Shown in pieces: positions 1 to 10,080 of a DNA stretch of 21,696 nt. Made by a program: the position numbers and the translations under genes. The DNA comes from Glomus cerebriforme (lineage: Eukaryota > Glomeromycota > Glomeromycetes > Glomerales > Glomeraceae): assembly GCA_003550305.1 (NCBI GenBank), contig QKYT01001203.1, positions 1 to 21,696 of the forward strand. Reading direction: 5' to 3'. Every line of letters starts with the position of its first letter. Position 1 is the stretch's first letter. Under the pieces are notes generated by a model. That model did no database searches and was not told the DNA's origin. It saw nothing but the letters and a program-made list of their open reading frames with translations.

Positions 1-110
1 GAAATTCAGCCAAAATTTGAAACGAATCGGCCGAAATTTAGCCGAATCATCACATGCCGAAACTTCTTATTTCGACTAGTGAAAGCTAAATTTGGAAAAA
101 CTTAAAAAAT
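1..110. repeat. Short degenerate repeat rich in GAAATT-AGCC-GAATC
   Basis: The first bases hold imperfect copies of a short motif of the form GAAATT(T)AGCCGAATC, including CGAATCGGCC and ccgaaatttagccgaatc. GC content here is visibly higher than in the AT-rich sequence that follows. It may be the end of a dispersed repeat cut by the window edge. No coding potential is seen. Confidence 0.35.
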
Positions 111-284
111 CATGAAATTTTCAATTGATTGAATTTAAAGTATTATAACATGAAATTTTATTAAGAAAAATCACATTATGTATTAAGACAAAAATATTTT
201 TCAAATCCATTTCCATATAAATTTTATATTGTTTTAATAGATTATAAGTCATTTATTAGATAAATACTGACTGAAAAAATTATT

Positions 285-572
285 CTGAAGACTTTTTTCA
301 TTCACTGTAATAGAATCAATAAAAAAATATATAATAAAAACCATCTTGAGGGTAGGTTAGCCTATTAAATAGTATATCAATTATTAAAGTCTAATGATTC
401 TTATTCTGTTAGAAATATTATATATTTAATTACTGATCTAACTAAAATCAGTATTGCATTATTAGTAAAATTTGGAATTAAATTTGCTAATTTTATACTA
501 AAATACAAACTTCAAAAAGAATATTTTATAGATGACATATTAATTATAAATAAAAACTATATAATATATTGA
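285..572 (+). pseudogene. Unidentified AT-rich coding relic, copy 1
   Basis: I do not recognise this gene. One plus-strand frame of 95 codons is open except for a single TAA at 366-368, in sequence AT-rich enough that chance stops should be frequent. The translation contains LAY followed further on by ITDLTKISIALLVKFG, then a lysine-rich stretch ending in TGA. A similar string (LIADLFKISIISLIKFG) occurs at 1740-1901, so the two may be decayed copies of one ancestral gene. There is no convincing ATG and no domain I can name. It could also be a chance open frame. Confidence 0.3.
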
Positions 573-585
573 AAAATATTTGAAA

Positions 586-1730
586 AAAAATTTTGCAAAA
601 AAAAAATTATACATTTACAGTATATACAAAAAAATGAATTTACTATGTACATATGTCAGATTTACACCTTAAAATATGGATAATTACATGTAATTTTACT
701 CTTCTTTAATTTTTTTCTTAATTTTGCACTCTTTTTGATCAATATCTTTAGTATCTTTATTAAGTATTTTATTAGATATTTAATTAAGTAATTATACAGG
801 TTCTTGAATAATCTTTTGAATAAACTATTAGTTAACTTTTGAATAAGTGTTTGAATAGAAAAAGTTACATTTTCTACTTTTGTAATGGTTTACATAAATT
901 TTTTTACTTAAGATGTTCATAAAGTTTTTAGAATATTGAGCATTTATGATCATAATATTTACAGATTATATTTTTCTTATCATTTTTTATTTTTCTAATC
1001 ATGGTATCAGTTTTAATTATTATACTATTATTTGCTTATAATATTTTTTCTTTAATTAATTATTTTATATATATTTTACTTTTTTATTATAGAATTATTA
1101 TTAAAAATAATTATTTATAGACTTGTCAAAGTGATTTTAGCTATCGTAAAACTAAAGCATAACTAAAGCATAGTAATTAATATTAATCTTTTTTAAATCT
1201 AATGATAAAAAATAAGATAATTAGTAAATATTTATGTCTATATCTTAGCAATTCTAGAAAAGTTTGTGAAAGAATTTGTATTAGATCTGAAGAATGCCAT
1301 TTTTATTAAAAAGCTAAAAAATGGATATTATATTTTAATTGTGATAAACCTACTTTTTTTATTTATAACTGATATTCATTATATATTAAAAGCTATTATA
1401 TTATTTAATAATCTATGATAGGTTTTGAATTAAGGTTCATTCTTTTGAAGCTAATACTTTTACAAGAGATAAGATAACTATTTAGTAAAAAATTTTTTGT
1501 TAAATTTATTTTTTTATTAAACTTTATATATTATTTAATAAATTAGTTTGTGCAAAACCCATTCTTAACTAAAGAAAAGTTAAGACAATTCTGCAAATTT
1601 TTTCTGAATTTTTACAGGAAGATATTAAAATTATTTTCATTAAACTTATATAATTTGATATATTATTTTATAAGTTTTTTTACACAGAGACAATTTCTAA
1701 TACATTACTTTTTTATTAGACATATAAAGT
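586..1730. other. AT-rich stretch with no recognisable gene
   Basis: This stretch is dominated by A/T runs and short frames. A 63-codon frame at 1550-1741 begins at TTG and is made mostly of F, L, I, Y and K, as expected of AT-rich noise. It might belong to the relic that follows, but I cannot show it. No repeats with clear ends, RNA genes or promoters are seen. Confidence 0.5.
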
Positions 1731-1739
1731 TTCTGATAT

Positions 1740-1901
1740 AGTAAAATCTTATTTAATAAGCTAGCCTATATAAAAGTATTTTTTGATATATATTTTTCAT
1801 TAATTGCTGATTTGTTTAAAATTAGTATTATATCACTAATAAAATTTGGGAATAGTAATGATAATAAAAAAAGCATTTTTTACATTTCACATGTGAAATA
1901 A
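1740..1901 (+). pseudogene. Unidentified AT-rich coding relic, copy 2
   Basis: The gene is not recognised. A 53-codon plus-strand frame runs without stops and reads NKLAYIKVFF, then LIADLFKISIISLIKFGN, then a terminal TAA. The core aligns by eye with the relic at 285-572 (shared pattern L-I-x-D-L-x-K-I-S-I-x-x-L-x-K-F-G preceded by LAY), with about ten fewer residues between the two blocks. The sequence just upstream in this frame holds TAA and TGA, so the 5' part is lost or shifted. The shared pattern is the only evidence that this was ever coding. Confidence 0.3.
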
Positions 1902-3111
1902 ATTTTTATCTATTTTACAAATAAAAGTATCACAAATATAATATTTCTTTTATTTTATAAAGTTTTTTAGCAAATATGATTGGTTATAATTATATTTTTA
2001 TTACTAGTTTTCTTCAACTTTTAACTGGTTCTAATAATAAAAAATATTTCAAAAAGTCTTTAAAAATAATTTTAAAAGCTAAAAATTATATGTTTTTAAT
2101 ATAAATAACACAATATAGCAAAATAAAATATTGAAATTTTTTAAGCTTTTGAGTTTAAATTACAAATAAAACTTTTAGAGTAAATATGAATAATAAGAAT
2201 ATTCATATTATTAGCAGTAAAATAAATTAATCCAAATGCTTGAAAATCAAATAAACATTTTAAAATATAGAAAACAAAATTGTTAAAAAGATGAAAAGAA
2301 CTTGATCTAAAAGATCATAATAGATCAAAAAACTTACATTAATATCAACTTTTTTTGCTATGATTTTAAGCAACTAGATTCTAAAGCAATTAGACCTCCA
2401 ATAAGAGAGAAATTAGAAAAATATAAAAAATAAAAAAATAATCTAAAAGCTAATTCTGATCCAATAATACAAGCTTATAGAAAAAGTAATAAATCTAAAA
2501 ATTTGATTAATAAAAAATTTGGATATTTAGAAGAAATTAAGAAAAGATAAGAAAGATTAGAGAAAAACCTAGAGTTTAAGAAATAAGAAGAGTTAAAAAT
2601 AGTAGTTAAAAGAAGAGTTATAGCTATATATCATGCAAAAGTTCTTAGATTTCATTCAGATAATAGAAGTAATATACAAAAAATATTAGAGTATCAAAGA
2701 AAATAGTTTAAGAAATTATCTGAAAAAGAATTTGATAAGTATAAACAATTTAAATTTACTTTATACTAACTTATCAAATTTCTTATAAATAATAAATCTG
2801 AAATAATAAATTGGAAAAAAAGAATTTATGAACTAACTGGTTCAAAAATAAGCAAATTATAGTTTATAATAAAATTAAAATAGATAACTATTTTAGCAAT
2901 ATCTTTGAACAAATTTTATATCTAATAGAAGAAAAAGAAAATAAGCCTAATACTTGAAAATATATTAAAAAGATAATTGTATATCTTTTATGATTTAAAG
3001 CTTCTTTCTTATAAATAAATATTTAGAATTATTATAAAGCTTGTATAATCTAAATAGAGCTTAATATCTTGTTAGAAGTTTCTTTAACAATCTCAGTAGT
3101 TTTAAACAAAT
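1897..3111 (+). pseudogene. Lys/Glu-rich coiled-coil-like relic with many in-frame TAA/TAG and no TGA
   Basis: The product is unknown. In this frame there are about 405 codons between two TGA codons (1894-1896 and 3112-3114), but many TAA and TAG codons lie inside. The part at 2341-2760 looks most like protein: 140 codons with only four stops, all TAA or TAG, reading for example RPPIREKLEKYKK, then SDPIIQAYRKSNKSK, then GYLEEIKKR and LRFHSDN. Arginine is always AGA in this part. Each stop falls in a K/E/R-rich helical context where glutamine would fit (KK*KN, KR*ER, KK*EE, RK*FK). The simplest reading is a decayed gene whose CAA/CAG codons became TAA/TAG. The outer parts are weaker, and the last ~60 bases overlap a better minus-strand relic. 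Confidence 0.35.
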
Positions 3112-3550
3112 TGATCACAAAGTGATCACTTTGTTCCTCTTCATTTAACAATTCTAATTCATTTATTATCATTCACAGAAATCTGATTTTTTGAATCCAC
3201 TAGTTTGGAGATAGTATTTTTATCATCAGTTGTAGACTTATTATCTTGCAATACTATCAAAGAAATAAAAGTTTTAATCTCTCTACTTTTGCAACTTCAA
3301 TTTGGATATATAACTTTATTATGGTATTTCACTAAATCTTTTTTGAGATATATTTGATAATAAATACATTTACAGAAAGCTATGGTAAATTCTTTAAGTA
3401 ATCCATATGATTAAGATCCAATAATCTCTTCTTTATATAAAATGTATGGGTTTACATAAATATCAGAAGTAAAATGGGTTTATTATTTATATTGAGTATA
3501 TTTATCACAAGAGTTATGTTTTGTAATTTATCTATACTACCTATCTTTTT
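3050..3550 (-). pseudogene. Unidentified decayed coding region
   Basis: The gene is not recognised. The minus-strand frame reads HNSCDKYTQYK, then DIYVNPYILYKEEIIGS, then YGLLKEFTIAFCKCIYY and later DNKSTTDDKNTISKLVD. A one-base shift near 3160 leads into ELELLNEEEQSDHFVINLF and ends at TAG 3050-3052. In-frame stops are several TAA/TAG (after TQYK, after EEIIGS) plus one TGA. The mixed, non-repetitive amino-acid composition with C, D, N, P and H is unlike AT-rich noise, so I believe it was coding. No start codon is evident. Confidence 0.4.
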
Positions 3551-3551
3551 G

Positions 3552-4060
3552 GCTATATACTTCAAAGTAATAAGTTTTACTGAAATTAAGGGAAAGTATT
3601 TCTATACACTACCTTTTAAATAACTATTTTCTTTTTTTTTAAGAAATGAAGAAAAAAAAATTTTTTATAGTATTGGTAATTTCTACAGGAGCAATCATTC
3701 CCAGATCTTCACTGGTAATTATACATTGCATTTCATCATTTCATTAATTTTCTTTGCAAATTATGATAATTAGGATATATATTTCCAATTCTATTATGCA
3801 AAATATTAATTACTGAAAAATTATCTATATTCAAATATTATTTTATCAATAGTAGCATGACTGGAAGAAATAAAATAATTCTTTGGTAAGAAGAATTTTT
3901 TTTTAAAAAAAATAATATATAATAGTTCATATAATAATTTTAATTACTATTATTAATGCATGCAAAAACTTACATTAACCTTATAAATATTAGGTTAGTT
4001 TAATATTATAACTGTTAAGCATTTTATTTATTTTATATAGAATTTTGTTACATAATATTT
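3552..4060. other. AT-rich stretch with no recognisable gene
   Basis: I find no frame that reads like protein for more than about 25 codons on either strand. A short string aaaacttacattaa at about 3965 also occurs near 2328 and may mark a shared dispersed repeat. Nothing else is supported. Confidence 0.45.
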
Positions 4061-4063
4061 AAT

Positions 4064-4092
4064 AGTTACTCGGCATGAAATGCCGAGTAACT
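4064..4092. repeat. Perfect 13-bp stem / 3-nt loop palindrome
   Basis: The arms agttactcggcat (4064-4076) and atgccgagtaact (4080-4092) are exact reverse complements around the loop gaa. The right arm is followed by gttgtatt. A near copy of this right part, gctgagtaactgttttatt, recurs around 4221, so the hairpin may belong to a small non-autonomous transposon. It could equally fold in RNA, but no transcript is evident. Confidence 0.75.
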
Positions 4093-4110
4093 GTTGTATT
4101 TGCAATAAGC

Positions 4111-4165
4111 AATATGATTAGTAAAATTTGCTGAGCGCAGTTCAGCAAATTTTACTGATCATATT
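4111..4165. repeat. 24-bp stem / 7-nt loop hairpin
   Basis: The left arm 4111-4134 and right arm 4142-4165 are reverse complements with one mismatch in 24 positions. The central part is agtaaaatttgctga against tcagcaaattttact, and the loop is gcgcagt. It lies 18 bases after the 4064-4092 palindrome. No coding frame crosses it. Tight paired hairpins like this occur in MITEs and at Helitron 3' ends, but I see no diagnostic end sequence for either. Confidence 0.75.
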
Positions 4166-4393
4166 CTTATGTAAATACATGTAAGGCATAATAGTGTCAC
4201 AGTTATGAGGTCACATAGTGCTGAGTAACTGTTTTATTGGGCTTAGCCTTTATTAAACTTTTATTATGCATAGTAACTGGTTGTACTAACATAAATCATC
4301 AAATAGTAAATGTCTAATAAATTACATTATTGTTTTATTATTTTGTTACATAGTATATTACATTATTTTTTTCAATTTTAAATAATCATAATA

Positions 4394-4849
4394 TCAATCA
4401 ATACGTTATTAATTATACTTTTTGACACTTAATTTTTAAATATATCTCTCAAATTCTAATAAAAAATCTAATTTTAATCCACATTCTCTAAGATCATACT
4501 TGATTAACTTTAAAAAAGTCTATTCAGTGATTTTTTTCTTTTTGATTTTCATAAAAAAGCTATCATCAAACTTCAGTTTATTTAAATTTTTATCATTTTT
4601 CAAAAATTTTACAAGTCTCTCTATTTTAAACTCCTTAAAATTTTCAATTAAAATGAAAGGTTCTGAAGTAGTAGGTTTATTCAGAATGGTGGAAAGTTCA
4701 ATTGTTAAAGTAATAGACTCATTCAGAATTTTATATACAATTAAATTTTTAGACCCAATATATTTCGATACCAAAAAGTCCTTCTTGAAGGAAGTTTCTG
4801 CATTATTCTTATTTTTTAGATGGATATATCTTAAGCTAAAAAAAAATTG
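4394..4849 (-). pseudogene. Decayed SAM-like (sterile alpha motif) domain gene
   Basis: A continuous minus-strand frame runs from about 4849 to a TGA at 4394-4396, broken only by TAG 4520-4522 and later TAA codons. The N-terminal part reads SFKKDFLVSKYIGSKN and NESITLTIELSTILNKP. The C-terminal part has the SAM pattern: RLVKFLKND, then KLKFDDSFFMKIKKKKITE, stop, TFLKLIKYDLRECGLKLD, then FERYI, stop, KL. That matches fL...l..d...i.k..I.g..fL.L...dL...Gl...g in spacing. SAM domains mediate protein-protein binding, and SAM-like modules are abundant in Rhizophagus-type genomes. Both internal stops sit where Gln is acceptable. No start codon is certain. The domain call is by pattern only; the coding nature is more secure than the name. 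Confidence 0.5.
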
Positions 4850-4859
4850 ATCATTAGTA

Positions 4860-5213
4860 TAATATTAGACTACAGAATTAGTCAATTGGCATTTTTGATT
4901 AAAATTATAATTAATAAATAATCTATTAAGAAACTCCAACCAATAAAAAAAATGCTTATTCATTATCTTCTGATTTTAAAATGTAAAACTTTCTAATGTT
5001 ATAATCTGTTGTCTTACTTATATTTCAGATATATTCAGTTAATTATTTTTTGTTAATTTTAAATAAATAATGTAGTATAACTAAAGATAATACTGCAATT
5101 ATTTTTTTCAAATCTGATATTGCAGAATTTTGAATCAAATTGCGCATAGTAATCTGCAATTTTGCAATTCCAATCATATAATTTATATAAAATATAAAAT
5201 CACAAAATTACTT
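4860..5213. other. AT-rich spacer, no gene seen
   Basis: No frame reads like protein. There are repeats of TGCA-ATT type words (for example attttgcaattcc near 5159) that also occur around 11400-11460, on the far side of the LINE insertions, so the two flanks may share a simple local repeat. No other structure is supported. Confidence 0.45.
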
Positions 5214-5461
5214 AAGATCTAGTAATTAGATTTCAATAAAATTTATACCATTTGAATTCTTTTATTAAGATGAATTAAAAGATATAAATATCACCTTTTT
5301 AACATTAATATTGATAGAGATAAATACAAATATTTAACAAATTTTAAAAATGAAATATAATCTAATAATTAGATTTCAATTAATTTTATACCATTTAATT
5401 TATTTTAATGAAAGGATTCGAATGGTGATAATTTCATCATTCTAGTATTGATATTGGCAGA
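5214..5461. repeat. Diverged tandem duplication (period about 140 bp) next to the LINE target site
   Basis: The block starting agtaattagatttcaat (about 5220) with ttataccattt recurs as ataattagatttcaatt (about 5365) with ttataccattt. Both blocks run on to a tattgata word (near 5310 and 5446). The second copy ends in the 13-bp sequence tgatattggcaga used as the LINE insertion site; the first copy reads tattgatagag there, so it lacks the exact target. Confidence 0.5.
5449..5461. repeat. LINE target-site duplication, copy 1
   Basis: The sequence tgatattggcaga directly precedes the poly(T), that is the poly(A) tail on the minus strand, of element A. Identical copies are at 10068-10080 and 11331-11343, bounding both elements. 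Confidence 0.85.
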
Positions 5462-5710
5462 GTTTTTTTTTTTTTGTTTTAACAGCATATTTTATTAGTT
5501 GACCTGTAAAAGAAATTAAACACAAAATACATAAAATAATAAAATATATGGATCTCGTTTCTATCTAGTTTACATAAATAAGAATTTAAAAAGTAAAACT
5601 AATCTAAATGCCTACGCTATAAACCTAATATAAAAACATATCCAGTATACAACTTCACAATNAGAGGTCGNAACCANATCNACCATCCAGAAANTATCCC
5701 CTCCAATCCC

Positions 5711-8209
5711 TTAAAATAAGTTAAAAGAGAGNCGTAACCTAACTACCCGAACTGTCAGATCCATCAGAGGGAACAATTGGTCCAAAATGTTAATCCAGGG
5801 GGTTCCGAGAGAAAATGCCTTAGACAGTAAGTCCAGAACAGGGGTTGAGGTCAGCGATGGGAGTCTTGAAACTAGAGCAGCGTCGGCGAGAGCACGTGAT
5901 GCGATAACATCTTTAGCAGGAAGCTTAGATGCCATAATGCAACAGCGAGGAAGCCAAGTTTGGTGGAAGAAATCACGTTGCAATTTCACCACCGTGGAGC
6001 AGATGAGGTTCTTGGAGGAAAGTACCAAGAAACTATTAGAGAGACAAAAGGAAGTTAAACCGTGAGGAATAAAACCTTGGAGGATAAATAAGGACCAATT
6101 CGGTGAAGAACCCGAAACAGAGGCCCAGAAATCCAAGGAGAGAAAAGTAGAAGCGAAAGGAAAATCCGTAATATCCTTATTATGCTTATTTGACCATGAG
6201 GTGGCGAGCGAGTTCAGTAGAGTCATTTTAAACTGCTCAAAAAGAAAAGGAAAATTGTTATGAGATAAGGGAGGAGCGTTCAGAAGATCATTCACCAAAA
6301 TATTCACCGAGTAATCCACCAAATGAGAAAGAGATTCAGGACAAGAGTCACAAAAAAAACAAGTTAATTCACTTGAAAAATAACGAGGATAATGGGCGAA
6401 CAAAACATCCATAGTAGGAAGTTCAAAAAATTGAAGCTTGTAATAGAAAGAGAAGTAGGCAATACGTCTTTCCTGAGCTTTGGATGGAGAAAGAGTAGTA
6501 GAGACGGGAACAAAAGTAGTAAGAACTGACCAGAATAAATTCCAGTCAATGGAAAGTACTACAGAAGACAAAGATTCAAAACGAAACAGAGAAAGAAACT
6601 TAGAAAAATTATAAAAAGAAGTGTGTTGATTAAACAGGAATCTAAAAGGAAATTCAAGTTTAAGTCAGGAATAAGAAAAACACACAGTAAGAGAAGAGGC
6701 AAAATTCAAATGGACTTTGTTTAGTAAATGAAAATCAGAGCGGCGAGTTAAATCGCGCGCCAGAGAGTCAGTGCGATTATGTATAAAATCATCAGAATAT
6801 GACGAAACTTTACATAAACTAAAAGACAAAGATTTTGAAATAAAGAATTCAACAAATTGGGACCAAAGAAACGAAAACTTGAGTTTGCGTAAAGAAGCAA
6901 AACTAGAATTGTGTAATAGGGAATTAATACCACTAATAACAAAGGATAAATCCGTAAAAATATGTAAATGAGAATTACTAGGAACAATAGAACAGAGTAA
7001 AATAACGGGAGCAAGTTCTGAAACTAAAGAATGCGAAACAGGGTACGAAATAGGAAAGCTAAATCCATCGAGCATAAGGCCGTCCAGAGTAACTTGAGTC
7101 CATGCACAAGACATGCGTGGAAGATCTTGAACGATTTTGAAAGAACCGTCAACGTAAAAATGATAAATGTTAGAGAAAAATGGATAAAAATGTGAAGAGT
7201 TCACCAAATCGGGAGTCAAAGAAGCAACCGAAGAAGAGACTTGAGCAAAATTTGGGAGAATGGAAAGTTTGGACGATAAAGAAGAAAGTTGTGAAGCAAC
7301 AGTCTTGATCGAGGTCTTAAAGGCCATAACATCCAAACGTTTCAAATGATATTTGGAAATAGTGGGTAGGACCACAGTGAAAGTCAAGTCAATCGAGAAC
7401 GAGCAATAAATACGTCCGAACTTCTATTGCCTAGAAGGTGTTAGAGAGTGATGACTGAACGAATTTAAAGAACAGCCTGGGCATTATTGCAAAGATAAAA
7501 GTTAGGAAACCGGGGTATGAGAGGAGACCTCGGGAGGAGTTAGAATCCAGTATACAATAAAGGCAGTATGAGACCGTGAAGCGTATTTGAAAATATGACC
7601 AAAGGTAGTATAGCTAAAACTGGCGAACCAGTTAGCCACCCAGTGAGAACTAAAGTATTTACTCGAATGGTTGAAAGGGATAGTTTGATAGGGGACATCC
7701 AAAATAGAGACGTCGTCCAGAATAAATTGTGATCGGAGACGACAAGAAACAGAAGGGTTTGCACAAATAGTTGAAACAATAAGAGAGAACCATTTCGGGG
7801 GGATAGATTGATGACGGAAAGAGTGTCGATAAGAGAATTCCTTCCAGTCCATCATGTAAGTGTCATCATAAGAAAGAATCTGAGAAAGGAAAAGAATAGA
7901 TTTATTATGAAGAGAGACAAGACATTTTGGATAAAACGAATTCAAAATGTCATGAATGGGAACGGAACCACCAACAATAGGAGATAATAGAGGAGTTGGC
8001 TAAACAATATCAAAATTGAATTTATTAATAGATAAATGTCTTAAAATATTAAAAATAAAATCATGTTTAGAATTAGAAAAGGAGGCCCAAGGGGACCAAT
8101 CAGTAATAGAAAGAGGGGAAAGAGGAGTCCATAAAGCAGCTTGCAAAGAAGCAAGGCGAATTTGAAGGACTTTATTTAAGGAAGCTGAGTCGGGAAACTC
8201 ACGTATTTT
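5711..8209 (-). pseudogene. LINE ORF2 C-terminal half: RT thumb, RNase H, zinc-binding C terminus
   Basis: A single minus-strand frame of about 830 codons reads through with five stops only: TAG 8000-8002, TAA 7502-7504, TAA 7484-7486, TAG 7424-7426, TGA 6665-6667. No frameshift is needed. The order is a thumb-like region (REFPDSASLNKVLQIRL), a basic/aromatic connection (YMMDWKEFSYRH), a CPGC motif at about 7475, and an RNase H domain at about 7165-6740. The RNase H domain keeps all four acidic positions: YVDGS (about 7150), SELAPV, FTDLSF and HNRTDSLA. It is followed by a C-terminal CFFCDSCPESLSHL zinc-finger-like motif near 6360-6320. RNase H removes RNA from the RNA:DNA hybrid during target-primed reverse transcription. 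The catalytic YxDD part of the polymerase is deleted, so the gene is dead. The last codons are homologous to the 3' part of element B. Confidence 0.85.
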
Positions 8210-8409
8210 TCTTTTATTTATAAAATTTATAAATACTGTATGTAAATACTGTCAAGTACAGAATTGTGATACATAGTAATTCAAAGAATACCAAATTAAG
8301 TTCAGTCAAAATACAGAGAAGAGAAGAAAATAGAAAAAGAAAACTAACTATCAAGTAAAACAGAAAGTAGAACTACTCTTTATATAATACTGAAAAACTA
8401 GCATTTTAC
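8210..8409 (-). other. Spacer between LINE ORF1 and the ORF2 remnant, with a poly(A)-like stretch
   Basis: On the minus strand, ORF1 is followed by about 200 AT-rich bases ending in AAATAAAAGAAAAA just before the ORF2 remnant begins. This could be the normal intergenic region brought next to ORF2 by deletion. It could also be the 3' end of a second ORF1-bearing insert. No flanking duplication is visible around 8204, so deletion is favoured. Confidence 0.45.
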
Positions 8410-9795
8410 TTAATCTAAACGATAAAAGAGGACTGGAATCTGAGTCGAATGAGATCCAGAATACGAAGAGAGGTCACCAATTGAACGTAGAAAATCTTTA
8501 GCATGACGTCCAATGGCCCAAGTACGGTTATAAAGTTCAAAGGCACTACGAATTTGATTGCAGATACGTAATTGATCAGTGGAAGAACACTGAGGATAGA
8601 TACGTATCAAAGCCTTAAGATCGTTTAAGAGACGGTAATAAACATCTCTAACAAAAGGAGGTGGAAAAATTTGCCGTTGAACAGGACGACGAGGATAGTG
8701 GAGGACAATAGACTCATAATCATCAGGAATAAAAGGATGATGAATAGACGAACGAGTAAAGACGTTAGAACAAGAAAAGAGATTTTTCTTGTTGAACTGT
8801 GCACGGCGCGCTGATAAACAGAACCATTTAGCATTAGGAGCTAAAGAACCAGCTTTATAATAAGTGGATAGGGAACAAGGGAACTCGACAAAATCAGAGA
8901 GTTTAATGGAGAAGTGGTGGTGTAAATCCCGAGTACAAAAGGATTTGGAATAAGACCAACCAAGTCATTTACTAACAACCTTTTTATGTGAAGGATAGGA
9001 AGACTCATAAAACTGAGCCAATGGTTGCGGAGGAGGAGGTGGTGTAACAACAAGTTTATGGTCATGCAAATGGCAATTAAATCTATTATTAGACATAACA
9101 TAAGCACAGGGAAGGGAACAATAACAGGGTAGGTAAAGACCCAAATAAAAGGTAGTATGTTTTCAACTGAATTTGATAAAGGTACGAGTACGTCTGTTGT
9201 TAGAGGAAGAGGAGTCACAACGATTGTTGATAGCTGTAACTTTATCCAACAGAAGTTGTCAAATATGGGGAAAATATTTGTTTTGCACAGAACGAGGAAG
9301 ATAGTGCTGAGACTTGAAAAAATAAGTCAAGCACTTGGAAATGGCAAATTTATCATTGGGTTTCTTACAATGAGATAAAACATCATAAGAGGGTATATTG
9401 GGAGAAAATCGGTAATTATTTGTATGAATATACCAATTAGAAGAGTCAGCGTCAAATTCAAATAAAAAATATGAATTTCCTTTCCGAGAGTTGTATAAAG
9501 TATTAGAACCAACAGAACATCTGGGAGGAGTAGGTTCATGTGATTTGAAGGAAATATTGAATGACGTAACATATTTAGTACGACGTACAGATTTGGGAGT
9601 AAAAGAAATAGGGGAAGAAGGTACATGCAGATCATCATCACGATCAGAGATAACTATAGTATCGACTGATCCAGAAGTAAGTGAGTCATGATCATCATCT
9701 AAATTGGGAAAGGGAATGTCACAAGGCTGAGGAGTAACATGGACAAATTGGGAAAAGGAAAGGGGAGTATGGTGATTGGTGTTCTGTAAGGTCAT
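8410..9795 (-). pseudogene. LINE ORF1 with a Cys/His cluster, three in-frame TGA
   Basis: The frame from ATG 9793-9795 to TAA 8410 is 461 residues long. It is interrupted only by TGA at 9259-9261, 9163-9165 and 8965-8967, with no frameshift. The N-terminal third is acidic and polar (PNLDDDHDSLTSGS, ISDRDDDLH). The middle holds a Cys/His cluster (LPCYCSLPCAYV, then FNCHLHDHK) that would suit a nucleic-acid-binding zinc knuckle. A proline run (TPPPPPQPLAQFYESS) follows, then a basic C-terminal half (CLSARRAQFNKKN, HYPRRPVQRQ). ORF1 proteins of LINEs bind the element RNA as a ribonucleoprotein. An upstream TTG at 9840 is in frame, but ATG 9795 is the first methionine after a TAA, so I start there. 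The three TGAs each fit one transition from CGA or TGG. Confidence 0.75.
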
Positions 9796-9962
9796 GCAAC
9801 AGAAAAATATACCAAACAAAGCAAAGGGAAAAAGATGCAAAAAACTTTAAGAAAAAGTGCGAAAAATTGTAAAAGTGAAAAATTACAAAGAAAAAACTTC
9901 AAATAACGCCAGGGTTACTAAGAGAAAACGGAGTAAACAAAGAAATGCTTAAAAACTATTTA

Positions 9963-9985
9963 GTAAGGAAACTAAGTTTCCTTAC
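9963..9985 (-). other. Hairpin in the LINE A 5' leader
   Basis: The sequence gtaaggaaact-a-agtttccttac is a perfect 11-bp inverted repeat with a one-base centre, about 170 bases upstream of the ORF1 start. It may structure the leader RNA. Element B does not obviously carry it. Confidence 0.5.
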
Positions 9986-10067
9986 AGGAAAAGGAGGAAA
10001 AGGACTCTGTTTCTTTGTAAAATTTTTGGGCAGAGGGCAACGGGAAAGAAAGAAGTTTGTCATATTT

Positions 10068-10080
10068 TGATATTGGCAGA
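10068..10080. repeat. LINE target-site duplication, copy 2
   Basis: tgatattggcaga stands between the 5' end of element A and the poly(T) of element B. Because the site is present between them, two separate insertions are more likely than one template-jumping event. Confidence 0.85.

Larger units (their letters stand above)
5462..10067 (-). mobile_element. LINE-type non-LTR retrotransposon A, internally deleted and stop-riddled
   Basis: The element lies on the minus strand. Its 3' end is a 13-base poly(A) (T run 5463-5475) abutting the target duplication. Its 5' end reads aatatgacaaa on the minus strand, the same terminus as element B. It holds a 5' leader with a small hairpin (9963-9985), ORF1 (9795-8410), a 200-nt spacer, and the C-terminal half of ORF2 (8209-5711). 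The endonuclease and the reverse transcriptase fingers/palm are missing, so about 2 kb or more is absent between ORF1 and the ORF2 remnant at about 8204. The matching duplications on both sides indicate insertion as one unit, perhaps already deleted. The region 5662-5732 has several N bases. It cannot move on its own. Confidence 0.85.

Noticed and set aside
1897..3111. Ciliate DNA or a ciliate-code gene
   Set aside because: TGA-containing frames, LINE and DDE families of fungal type on both sides, and retained CAA codons make mutated Gln codons a simpler explanation; kept only as a checkable alternative.
4500..4850. Plus-strand 116-codon frame rich in F, L, K, S
   Set aside because: It lies opposite the SAM-like relic, whose minus-strand reading has domain spacing and balanced composition; the plus frame reads as its shadow.
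5787..6971. Plus-strand frames at 5787-6065 and 6771-6971
   Set aside because: Antisense to the LINE ORF2 remnant, which continues in one frame through both.
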